This document shows positions 45,540-53,268 of a stretch of 64,000 nucleotides of DNA, one piece after another. The notes under the pieces were generated by a model. That model saw nothing but the letters and a program-made list of their open reading frames with translations, was not told the DNA's origin and made no database searches. Position 1 is the stretch's first letter. Every line of letters starts with the position of its first letter. Origin of the DNA: Flavobacterium limi (GTDB lineage: Bacteria; Bacteroidota; Bacteroidia; Flavobacteriales; Flavobacteriaceae); contig NZ_JAADZV010000012.1 in NCBI RefSeq assembly GCF_010645075.1, positions 90,177 through 154,176 on the forward strand, written 5' to 3'. A program made the position numbers and the translations under genes.

Positions 45540-46346
45540 TTAAAGCCCCATAGTTTTATAGAAATTTGTATACGCTTCTGCGAATGCATCTTTCGTGGCG
45601 AAAGGTAAAAAAGGTTTTCCTGAAGATTCTATAAATTTTGTTAAACTTGGAGATACATTTTCAGATGCTATAATTACAGCATCTGAATGTAAAATGCTGG
45701 CTTTTAGAATATTTTCATAATTTGGGGTTTCTAAATCTGCAACAGATTCATGTGGAACACCGTCAAATTTTACTTTATTAATCATTTCTAAATCCAGATT
45801 TTCATCAAAAGATTGTCCGTAAACAGAGGTTACAATTTTAGTTTCAGAAAATAAAGCCTCGTTTTTATAATAATGTTTCATGTAAATTGGCAGCATAGCA
45901 GCAAGCCATCCATGAACGTGAATAATATCCGGAACCCAATTCAGTTTTTTTACAGTTTCAACAACACCTTTTGCAAAAAAGATGGCTCTTTCGTCATTGT
46001 CGGGGTATAATACGCCTTCTTCATCAGCAAAAGTAGCTTTACGTTTGAAGTATTCATCATTGTCAATAAAATAGACCTGAATTCTTTCTTTTGGAATTGA
46101 TGCTACTTTGATAATCAAGGGCATATCTAAGTCGTTCACTACCAAATTCATCCCTGAAAGTCTGATTACTTCGTGCAATTGATGTCTTCTTTCGTTAATG
46201 TTTCCATATCTTGGCATGAAAATTCTTATCTGACCGCCCTGATCATTTATCATTTTAGGCACGTCATAAGACATTAATGAAACCTCATTTTCAGCCAAAT
46301 AAGGCACGACTTCAGATGATACATATAATATCCTCTTCTCTTTCAT
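45540..46346 (-). CDS. Glycogen-synthase-like GT5 N-terminal domain protein
   Basis: 268 residues. It matches the first Rossmann domain of glycogen/starch synthase: RILYVSSEVVPYLAENEVSLMSYDVPKMI at the start (the usual KTGGLADV of GlgA is replaced by AENEVSLMS), FMPRYGNI near 39, DNDERAIFFAKGVVE near 113, and DIIHVHGWLAAMLPIYMK near 139. The ADP-glucose-binding second domain is absent (GlgA is about 480). It is therefore unlikely to make glycogen. Conserved linkage to glmS suggests a regulatory or structural role in cell-wall precursor supply, which is inference. Confidence 0.85.
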   Translation of the reverse strand: MKEKRILYVSSEVVPYLAENEVSLMSYDVPKMINDQGGQIRIFMPRYGNINERRHQLHEVIRLSGMNLVVNDLDMPLIIKVASIPKERIQVYFIDNDEYFKRKATFADEEGVLYPDNDERAIFFAKGVVETVKKLNWVPDIIHVHGWLAAMLPIYMKHYYKNEALFSETKIVTSVYGQSFDENLDLEMINKVKFDGVPHESVADLETPNYENILKASILHSDAVIIASENVSPSLTKFIESSGKPFLPFATKDAFAEAYTNFYKTMGL

Positions 46347-46384
46347 AATAGTATTTTACTTAATTTTTGGTAATAAAAACGTTG

Positions 46385-46392
46385 CAAAATTA
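46385..46392 (-). promoter_or_regulatory. Candidate -7 box of the GT5-DUF4270-glmS unit
   Basis: Minus-strand TAATTTTG, 38 nt upstream of the ATG at 46346, in the divergent region shared with panC. Confidence 0.35.
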
Positions 46393-46454
46393 CAAAATTT
46401 TATGCAGTTTATAACTAATATATTATGTTTGCACTAAATTTTAATAATACCGCC

Positions 46455-47303
46455 ATGCATATTTTCTACGGCAAAGTAGCCCTGATAGCCTATTTAAAAA
46501 CTATCAAAACAGCAAATTCGACTATAGGATTTGTACCAACAATGGGCGCTTTACACCAAGGGCATCTGGCTTTAATGCAACGCTCGCTTAAAGAAAATGA
46601 TGATACTGTTGTGAGTATTTTTGTAAATCCTACTCAGTTTAATAACCCTGAAGATCTCGAAAAATATCCACGTACACTTGAAGAAGATGTGAGAAAGATG
46701 AGGGCTATAAGTGATAAAATGATATTGTATGCGCCTTCTGTTGATGATATTTATGAAGGACAGACTATTTCACAGCCTTTTGATTTTGACGGGTTAGAAA
46801 ATCAGATGGAAGGAAAATTCAGACCCGGACATTTTAATGGTGTCGGAACTATCGTCAAACGTTTGTTTGAAATTGTTTCGCCAACAAATGCCTATTTTGG
46901 AGAGAAAGATTTTCAGCAGCTTCAGATTGTAAAAAAGCTGGTCGAAAAAAATAACTTACCGGTCCATATTGTAGGTTGTCCTATTTTTAGAGAAGAAAAC
47001 CAACTGGCAATGAGTTCAAGAAATGAACGTTTAACTCCCGAAGAGCGAAAAGAAGCAGCCATCATTTATAAAACCTTAACCGAAGCAAAAGAAGTATTCA
47101 GTACTAAAGGTCCACAGGAAACTATAGAATTTGTAGAAAATTCCTTTAAGGACAATAAAAGATTTAATCTCGAATATTTCGTAATTGCTGACGAATCGAC
47201 ATTATTACCTATAGAGCATAAGATTAATGATAGAAAATACCGTGCATTTATAGCGGTATTTGTTAATTCTATAAGGCTCATTGATACCATTTCATTAAAT
47301 TAA
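46455..47303 (+). CDS. panC: Pantothenate synthetase
   Basis: Joins pantoate and beta-alanine using ATP, the last step to pantothenate. 282 residues from the ATG at 46455, which matches the family length. An upstream in-frame ATG at 46425 overlaps a TATGTTTG -7-like box and is less likely. Motifs: FVPTMGALHQGHLALM (HxGH) near 30, NPTQFNN near 62, FNGVGTIVKRLF near 135, GEKDFQQLQIVK near 158 and the KMSKS-like MSSRNERL near 187. It is followed after 14 nt by panD, which supplies beta-alanine. Confidence 0.94.
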   Translation: MHIFYGKVALIAYLKTIKTANSTIGFVPTMGALHQGHLALMQRSLKENDDTVVSIFVNPTQFNNPEDLEKYPRTLEEDVRKMRAISDKMILYAPSVDDIYEGQTISQPFDFDGLENQMEGKFRPGHFNGVGTIVKRLFEIVSPTNAYFGEKDFQQLQIVKKLVEKNNLPVHIVGCPIFREENQLAMSSRNERLTPEERKEAAIIYKTLTEAKEVFSTKGPQETIEFVENSFKDNKRFNLEYFVIADESTLLPIEHKINDRKYRAFIAVFVNSIRLIDTISLN

Positions 47304-47313
47304 TTTACCTTTG
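47281..47313 (+). promoter_or_regulatory. Candidate internal promoter of panD
   Basis: TTG at 47281-47283 and TACCTTTG at 47306-47313 with a 22-nt spacer, overlapping the panC 3' end. Only 4 nt separate the box from the panD ATG, so the transcript would be essentially leaderless. Confidence 0.4.
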
Positions 47314-47317
47314 CAAC

Positions 47318-47668
47318 ATGCAAATTCAAGTTATAAAATCAAAAATTCATCGTGTTAAAGTAACCGGAGCCGATTTAAATTATATTGGCAGTATCACTAT
47401 CGATGAAACTTTACTGGATGCCTCAAATATTATTGAAGGTGAAAAAGTATCTATTGTAAACATTAATAACGGTGAGCGTTTTGAAACTTACGCGATTAAA
47501 GGCGAAAGAAATTCAGGAGAAATTACACTGAATGGTCCTGCAGCCAGAAAAGTTCAAAAAGACGATATAATCATTATCATATCCTATGCAACCCTCGAAT
47601 TTGAAGAAGCAAAAACCTTCAAACCATGGATTGTTTTTCCTAATGAAAATGATAATTCGCTAACTTAA
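47318..47668 (+). CDS. panD: Aspartate 1-decarboxylase
   Basis: Makes beta-alanine from aspartate for pantothenate synthesis. 116 residues. The proenzyme is self-cleaved between Gly24 and Ser25 (NYIGS) to give the pyruvoyl group. The catalytic lysine is K9 in IKSKIHRVKVT. GERFETYAIKGERNSGEITLNGPAAR near 47-72 matches the family barrel core. Complete. Confidence 0.95.
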   Translation: MQIQVIKSKIHRVKVTGADLNYIGSITIDETLLDASNIIEGEKVSIVNINNGERFETYAIKGERNSGEITLNGPAARKVQKDDIIIIISYATLEFEEAKTFKPWIVFPNENDNSLT

Positions 47669-47830
47669 TCACTCATTATTTTTACTTCTTTTTATTTGTC
47701 AAATTTATTTTGCACAAAGCAGATTCTTTTGTCCTGAATTTCTTTTCTTTTTAAAAGCGCTCTTTAACAAAAAAGCAAATAAAGTATTATATTGCCGGCT
47801 TATTCTAATACTTTTTAATTTTCCCCAATC

Positions 47831-48988
47831 ATGAAAAAAGTTTGTTTGTTTTTTGCTTTATTAATCTCTGCTTCAGTTTTTTCACAAAAGAAATTTGATA
47901 CCGTTAAATCTGAAAAACTCGGCGCAGACAGAAGAATAACTATTGGTCTTCCGGCCTCTTATGAAACCAGTCCGTCCAAGAAATACCCTGTTCTGTACTT
48001 GTTGGATGGAGATTATTTATTTGATCCTTTTTCAGGAGCATTAACTTACGGTATTTACTGGGATGATTTACCTGAAATGATAATTATCGGAATTCATCAA
48101 AATCACGATGGAGAACGCTATGATGATTCTACTATTGATCAAAATCAGGGCTTACCTTTTGAAAAAGGCGCAGAATTTTTTGAATTTATAGGAGCTGAAT
48201 TAGTTCCTTATATTGAAAAGCAATATCGTACAGCTCCTTTCAAAATTATTGCAGGACATGATATAACTGCTAGTTTTATAAACTTCTTTTTATATAAAGA
48301 AATCCCTCTTTTTAATGGATATATTTGTTTAAGTCCGGAACTTGCACCAAAAATGGAAATACGGATCCCTGAGAAATTTGCGAAGGTAAAAGAACCTTTT
48401 TTTTATTATTTGTCTGCTGCAGATGGTGATATAACTAAAATAAAAGAACCAATAGAAAAGTTAGCCGGCAATATTAAAATTGCTAACAATCCTTTGGTAA
48501 ATCTTAAATATGATGTGTTTAAAAATTCGACTCATTATTCAGAAGTTTTATATTCTATTCCAAATGCTTTGTATCATATTTTTGAGGTTTACAAACCCAT
48601 TAATTCGGTTGAGTTTAAAGATAAGATTGCTGTACTCCAATCTGGCTATGCTAATTATTTAGAAAATAAATACAATACGATGTCAGAAGTTTTAGGAGTT
48701 GATATTCCTGTTAGGATAAATGATTTTAAAGTTGTTGAAAATCTTATTTTGAAAAGAAATGCCTACGAAGAGTTAGAAAAAATGGCTGAAATTGCAAATG
48801 TTGATTATCCGTTGGCAATGTTGGGAGAATATGAATTAGGCCTGATGTATGAAAAGAGGGGTGATCCTAAAAGAGCATCAAAAAGATATCAAAATGCTTC
48901 ACAAATGCAGCCAATTGGTGAGCTGACCAGAGATATGATGTACGAGAAAATTGATGAAATGAATACGCTTGCCAAAAATTCAAAATAA
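47831..48988 (+). CDS. Putative esterase-fold protein with Asp in the nucleophile position
   Basis: 385 residues. Signal peptide (1-18), then an alpha/beta hydrolase of the putative esterase (Fes/IroE-like) type: RRITIGLPASYE, YPVLYLLDGDY near 52, IIIGIHQNHDGERYDD near 84. The nucleophile elbow reads AGHDITASF, so Asp144 replaces the usual Ser of GHSxGG. The His motif is kept (NSTHYSEV near 237). The C-terminal 60 residues form TPR-like helices (LGLMYEKRGDPKRASKRYQNA). It may be non-hydrolytic or use another mechanism. Its stop overlaps the radA start (TAATG). Confidence 0.8.
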   Translation: MKKVCLFFALLISASVFSQKKFDTVKSEKLGADRRITIGLPASYETSPSKKYPVLYLLDGDYLFDPFSGALTYGIYWDDLPEMIIIGIHQNHDGERYDDSTIDQNQGLPFEKGAEFFEFIGAELVPYIEKQYRTAPFKIIAGHDITASFINFFLYKEIPLFNGYICLSPELAPKMEIRIPEKFAKVKEPFFYYLSAADGDITKIKEPIEKLAGNIKIANNPLVNLKYDVFKNSTHYSEVLYSIPNALYHIFEVYKPINSVEFKDKIAVLQSGYANYLENKYNTMSEVLGVDIPVRINDFKVVENLILKRNAYEELEKMAEIANVDYPLAMLGEYELGLMYEKRGDPKRASKRYQNASQMQPIGELTRDMMYEKIDEMNTLAKNSK

Positions 48989-50349
48989 TGTCTAAAGTTA
49001 AAACTTCCTTCTTTTGTCAAAATTGCGGAACGCAATATGCCAAATGGCAAGGGCAGTGCAATGCCTGCAAAGAATGGAATACCATTGCCGAAGAAATTAT
49101 TCAGAAGCAGGAAAAAGTAGCCTGGAAAAGTGAACCAACCCCATCAGGCAAAGCACCAAGGCCATTGAAAATTACAGAAATCGATTCGGCTCAGGAAGTT
49201 CGAATGGACACAACTGATGGCGAATTGAATCGCGTTCTCGGTGGAGGAATTGTTCCCGGATCTTTAACTCTTTTAGGAGGAGAACCCGGAATTGGAAAAA
49301 GCACACTTTTGCTGCAGATTTCATTAAAATTACCGTATAAAACCTTGTATGTTTCCGGTGAAGAAAGTCAGAAACAAATAAAAATGCGTGCCGAAAGAAT
49401 CACGCCAAGCAGCGAGAATTGTTATATCCTGACGGAAACCAAAACACAAAATATATTCAAACAAATTGAGGCAATTCAGCCTGAAATTGTAATTATTGAT
49501 TCGATCCAGACACTTCATACTGATTATATTGAATCGACTGCGGGAAGTATTTCTCAAATCAGGGAAACTACTGCCGAATTAATCAAATTTGCAAAAGAAA
49601 CCAGTATTCCGGTTATTTTGATTGGTCATATAACCAAAGACGGAAATATCGCCGGTCCAAAAATCCTGGAACATATGGTGGATACCGTTTTGCAATTTGA
49701 AGGCGACAGAAATCATGTGTACCGAATTTTACGCTCGCTAAAGAATCGTTTTGGCTCAACTGCCGAACTTGGGATTTACGAAATGTTAGGAAGCGGTTTA
49801 CGGGAAGTAAGCAATCCATCCGAAATATTGATTTCACATAAAGACGAAGAAATGTCCGGAACTGCGATTGCTACAACTATGGAAGGCATGCGACCTTTGA
49901 TGATTGAAATACAATCTCTCGTTAGTACAGCTGTTTACGGAACTCCGCAACGAAGTACAACGGGTTACAACGCCAAAAGGCTGAATATGATTTTGGCTGT
50001 TCTTGAAAAAAGAGCCGGATTTCGTTTAGGCGCAAAAGATGTTTTCCTAAACGTGACCGGTGGAATTTCTGTTGATGATCCGGCAATTGATTTAGCTGTT
50101 GTGGCAGCAATTTTATCCTCTAATGAAGATATTCCGGTAACAAAAGGTTTTTGTTTTGCCGGTGAAGTAGGTCTTTCCGGTGAAATTCGCCCCGTGAATC
50201 GTGTGGATCAAAGAATTCAGGAAGCTGAAAAATTAGGTTTCAATACGATCTTTGTATCGAAATACAATAAAATTGCCTTAAAAAACACAGGAATCAAAAT
50301 TGAACTTGTAGCCAAAATTGAAGATGTGGCGGGTTTCCTGTTTGGTTAA
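48988..50349 (+). CDS. radA: DNA repair protein RadA
   Basis: A RecA-like ATPase that promotes branch migration in recombinational repair. 453 residues. N-terminal zinc finger (CQNCGTQYAKWQGQCNACKEW, cysteines near 10, 13, 26 and 29), Walker A GGEPGIGKST near 94, Walker B IVIIDSIQ near 168, the RadA motif KNRFGSTAELGIYEM near 252, and a C-terminal Lon-protease-like domain (from about 290, with GGISVDDPAIDLAVVAAILSS). Complete. It starts one base before the end of the esterase gene, so coupled translation is likely. Confidence 0.96.
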   Translation: MSKVKTSFFCQNCGTQYAKWQGQCNACKEWNTIAEEIIQKQEKVAWKSEPTPSGKAPRPLKITEIDSAQEVRMDTTDGELNRVLGGGIVPGSLTLLGGEPGIGKSTLLLQISLKLPYKTLYVSGEESQKQIKMRAERITPSSENCYILTETKTQNIFKQIEAIQPEIVIIDSIQTLHTDYIESTAGSISQIRETTAELIKFAKETSIPVILIGHITKDGNIAGPKILEHMVDTVLQFEGDRNHVYRILRSLKNRFGSTAELGIYEMLGSGLREVSNPSEILISHKDEEMSGTAIATTMEGMRPLMIEIQSLVSTAVYGTPQRSTTGYNAKRLNMILAVLEKRAGFRLGAKDVFLNVTGGISVDDPAIDLAVVAAILSSNEDIPVTKGFCFAGEVGLSGEIRPVNRVDQRIQEAEKLGFNTIFVSKYNKIALKNTGIKIELVAKIEDVAGFLFG

Positions 50350-50367
50350 TTTTTATAAGATTTATTT

Positions 50368-52332
50368 ATGAAATTTTCAAAGCAAAAAATTTTCAAAGCC
50401 TTAAAAATACTTGCTGTAGTATTAATACTGCTTTGTATTGCACTTTACTCTTTTCGTAACTCACTTTTAAAACAGGTTATTGCGAAAGTAACCCACAAAA
50501 TGGCGGTTGATTACAATAGTGATTTTTCGATAAAAGAAGCTTCTTTTGATGGTTTGTCGGGAGTTAAATTTACCGATATTATCTTAGTCCCAAAAAATGC
50601 CGATACTCTTTTCAATATTAAAAAAGTAGAAACTACAATCAGTCTGAGTAATCTGCTGATTGGTGATGTACAGCTGGGAACTTTAAAAATCAATGACGGT
50701 TACATCCAACTGGTTAAAAAAGGGAAAATCCGAAATTTTGATGCCTTTTTGAAAAAGAATGATACTGAAGAAGCATCAGATGAAAAACGTAAATATGCCG
50801 ATGTTGCTTATCGCATTATTACAAAATTACTGAATCTTGTTCCGACTGACATGAAACTGGAAAATCTTGATTTCAAAATTGATGATAATGGTAAAAAAGC
50901 GACTATTGCGATCAATAAATTGGTTCTAGACAATAAACAGCTTACAACAAACCTCCATGTTCAAAGCAAGAATTTTGACCAGCGCTGGAATATTAAAGGT
51001 TTTGCTGACCCAAGAAATAAAAAGGCTGATATTCGGTTTTTTAATCTGGATACCGGAGCCATCAGAGTTCCTTATTTAGATGAACGTTATAACCTAAAAG
51101 CAAGTTTTGATTCGATTCGATTGAATGTTGCCAATATCGATAAAGACGGAAGCGAATTGCATATTGACGGTTATACTTCTATTGCCAATTTAAAAATTAA
51201 TCATCCAAAAATTGCCAATAAAGATGTTGTCATAAAAAATGCACGATTTGATTACCGCTTTTTATTAGGATCTGATTTTATTTCGATTGACAGCACCTCG
51301 ACGATGCAGCTGAACAAAATAAAAGTAAAACCGTATGTTTCTTATAATACCGAATCAGATACGGTTTATACTTTGAAAGTGGATATTCCGAAAATGAAGG
51401 CACAGGATTTTATCGTTTCATTGCCTGATGGGTTGTTTACCCATTTTCAGGGAATGGAAGCGACCGGAAATTTTGATTATAAACTGGATTTTAAATTCAA
51501 TAAAAACAAACCGAATACTTTAGTTTTTGATAGTAAACTGAATAAAGAAAACCTGAGAATTACCAAATACGGCGAAGCAAACCTTACAAAGTTAAACGGA
51601 GAGTTTGTATATCGTGCGATTATCCAAAACGTTTTACAGCGTCCGGTCTTGGTTGGAAGCGCAAATCCGAATTATACACCTTTGGATCAGATTTCGCCAT
51701 ATTTGCAAAAATGTGTATTAACTACTGAAGATCCGTCTTTCTTTTCTCATCGCGGATTTATCAATGAAGCTTTCAAACAATCGATTTTAAAGAATATTAG
51801 GACTAAAAAATTCTCACGTGGTGCCAGTACCATCAGCATGCAGTTGATTAAAAATGTCTTTTTGACTCGTGAAAAAACGCTTTCGCGAAAGCTGGAAGAA
51901 ATTTTACTGGTTTATATTCTTGAAAATAATCGAATTGTAAGCAAGGAAAGAATGCTGGAAGTTTATTTCAATATTATCGAATGGGGACCGAATGTGTATG
52001 GAATTGGAGAGGCTAGTCAGTTTTATTTCCAGAAAAGCCCTTCTGGTTTAAGCGTAGATGAATGTTTGTATCTGGCAACCATTATTCCGAAGCCCCGAAA
52101 ATTCATGTATCAGTTTAATGATGAAGGAAACCTTAAAGATTATGCATTGCAAAATCAAAAGTTCTTAAAAAACCTAATGTTTCGCAGAGGTCTTTTAGTT
52201 CCGGAAGATACCCTTGGACAATTACCGGTTTATATTTCCGGTAATGCACGTTCTTTAATCAAAATTAAAGTGCCGGATTCGACAGCTGTTCCGGTTGATT
52301 CTTTGTCGGTGAGTGATGAGTTTGATTTGTAA
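50368..52332 (+). CDS. Membrane-bound GT51 peptidoglycan transglycosylase with AsmA-like N-terminal region
   Basis: 654 residues. One N-terminal membrane helix (about 11-28), then some 390 residues of beta-rich AsmA-like sequence (for example ISLSNLLIGDVQLGTLKINDGYIQL). The GT51 domain spans about 430-610: the catalytic Glu454 in TTEDPSFFSHRGF, RGASTISMQLIKN near 490, RKLEEILLVYILE near 508, and FNIIEWGPNVYGIGEAS after it. No penicillin-binding transpeptidase domain follows, so it is a monofunctional glycan polymerase (MtgA-like chemistry) with a large periplasmic extension. The C-terminal 50 residues are Ser/Val-rich and unassigned. It follows radA by 18 nt. Confidence 0.85.
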   Translation: MKFSKQKIFKALKILAVVLILLCIALYSFRNSLLKQVIAKVTHKMAVDYNSDFSIKEASFDGLSGVKFTDIILVPKNADTLFNIKKVETTISLSNLLIGDVQLGTLKINDGYIQLVKKGKIRNFDAFLKKNDTEEASDEKRKYADVAYRIITKLLNLVPTDMKLENLDFKIDDNGKKATIAINKLVLDNKQLTTNLHVQSKNFDQRWNIKGFADPRNKKADIRFFNLDTGAIRVPYLDERYNLKASFDSIRLNVANIDKDGSELHIDGYTSIANLKINHPKIANKDVVIKNARFDYRFLLGSDFISIDSTSTMQLNKIKVKPYVSYNTESDTVYTLKVDIPKMKAQDFIVSLPDGLFTHFQGMEATGNFDYKLDFKFNKNKPNTLVFDSKLNKENLRITKYGEANLTKLNGEFVYRAIIQNVLQRPVLVGSANPNYTPLDQISPYLQKCVLTTEDPSFFSHRGFINEAFKQSILKNIRTKKFSRGASTISMQLIKNVFLTREKTLSRKLEEILLVYILENNRIVSKERMLEVYFNIIEWGPNVYGIGEASQFYFQKSPSGLSVDECLYLATIIPKPRKFMYQFNDEGNLKDYALQNQKFLKNLMFRRGLLVPEDTLGQLPVYISGNARSLIKIKVPDSTAVPVDSLSVSDEFDL

Positions 52333-52380
52333 AGTTTACTCGCTTAAAGCTAACGCTAAAATCTAAAATTAATATTGCAT

Positions 52381-52469
52381 TCTGAGGAGCGAAGAATCTC
52401 CGCAATCAAAATCCACAAAGTAAGGACAATCTTTGTAGAGCTTCTTATGGAGATTCTTCGTTCCTCAGA
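52381..52469. repeat. Long inverted repeat between the GT51 and LytTR genes
   Basis: 21-nt arms (52381-52401, tctgaggagcgaagaatctc..., and 52449-52469) are complementary with one mismatch. Inner arms acaaag and ctttgt add a second stem. The wording resembles a cruciform element I recall from other Flavobacteria. It may also terminate both converging genes. Confidence 0.65.
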
Positions 52470-52518
52470 AAGACAATACTGGGGTTAAACGTTTGTTTTT
52501 AATGACTTTGAAAAAACA

Positions 52519-53268
52519 CTATTTAAAATTCTTCAAAAAATCTTCCTTGTAAGTTGGTGAAACTTCAATTTCAGATCCATCATTGAGCGTTATGATTCCT
52601 CCTTTATTGTAAGATTTCACACAATTCATATTGATAATATGTGATTTGTGAACACGTATAAAAGGCAATGGCAAAATTTCTGAAAAGTGTTTTAAAAACC
52701 GGCAGACCATTTTTTTATTGCCATTATTCAAATACAAATCGGTGAAGTTGCCGTTACCGCGAAGGCGTACGATTTCTTCCATTTTTACGACTTCAAATCC
52801 TTCAAGTGTTGGCAGGATAACCTGTTGTTTTTCAGGTTTTGACTCATGGAAATTCTCGACAATAATTTTATTCCGGTTAAAGATTTCATGATTCATGATT
52901 TGATGATGCACCTTGTTTACTGCCACAATCAATTCTTCAATAGAAATGGGCTTTAGCAAATAATAAGCAGCACTTTGATTTAAGGCTTTTAAAGAATATT
53001 CAGAAAAGGCTGTTACAAATATGGTTTCGAATTGCAGGTCTTTACAGGCCTCCAAAACATCAAACGCATTCCCAAAAGGCATTTCGACATCCAGAAAAAC
53101 CAATTGTGGCTGAATTTCATGTAACAGCGGAACGGCTTCTTTTATGTTTTGTGCTTCCCCAACCACTTCCACCTGAGGACAATATTTGCTCAGGTAATTT
53201 TTGAGTACTTCCCGAGCTGCCAGTTCATCTTCTACAATTACACTTTTTATTTTTTGAAAAGTCATCAT
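52519..53268 (-). CDS. LytTR-family response regulator
   Basis: 249 residues. Receiver domain (1-125) with acidic pocket E13/D14, phosphorylation site Asp60 in LVFLDVEMPFG, Thr in FVTAFSEY near 89 and Lys in LLKPISIEEL near 110. LytTR DNA-binding domain (about 145-249: VVKMEEIVRLRGNGNFTDLYL, RFLKHFSEILP, FIRVHKSHIINMNCVKSY). The start ATG overlaps the kinase stop as ATGA, so the two are made together. LytTR proteins bind paired direct repeats about 21-22 bp apart, and two such sites lie upstream of the neighbouring genes. Confidence 0.94.
   Translation of the reverse strand: MMTFQKIKSVIVEDELAAREVLKNYLSKYCPQVEVVGEAQNIKEAVPLLHEIQPQLVFLDVEMPFGNAFDVLEACKDLQFETIFVTAFSEYSLKALNQSAAYYLLKPISIEELIVAVNKVHHQIMNHEIFNRNKIIVENFHESKPEKQQVILPTLEGFEVVKMEEIVRLRGNGNFTDLYLNNGNKKMVCRFLKHFSEILPLPFIRVHKSHIINMNCVKSYNKGGIITLNDGSEIEVSPTYKEDFLKNFK

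Noticed and set aside
45540..46346. Functional glycogen synthase
   Set aside because: Only the first of two Rossmann domains is present and its substrate loop is altered. There are no glgB or glgC genes around it.
46425..46454. Upstream ATG for panC
   Set aside because: It falls within a TATGTTTG promoter-like box and adds ten residues not expected in the family. 46455 gives the usual 282-residue enzyme.
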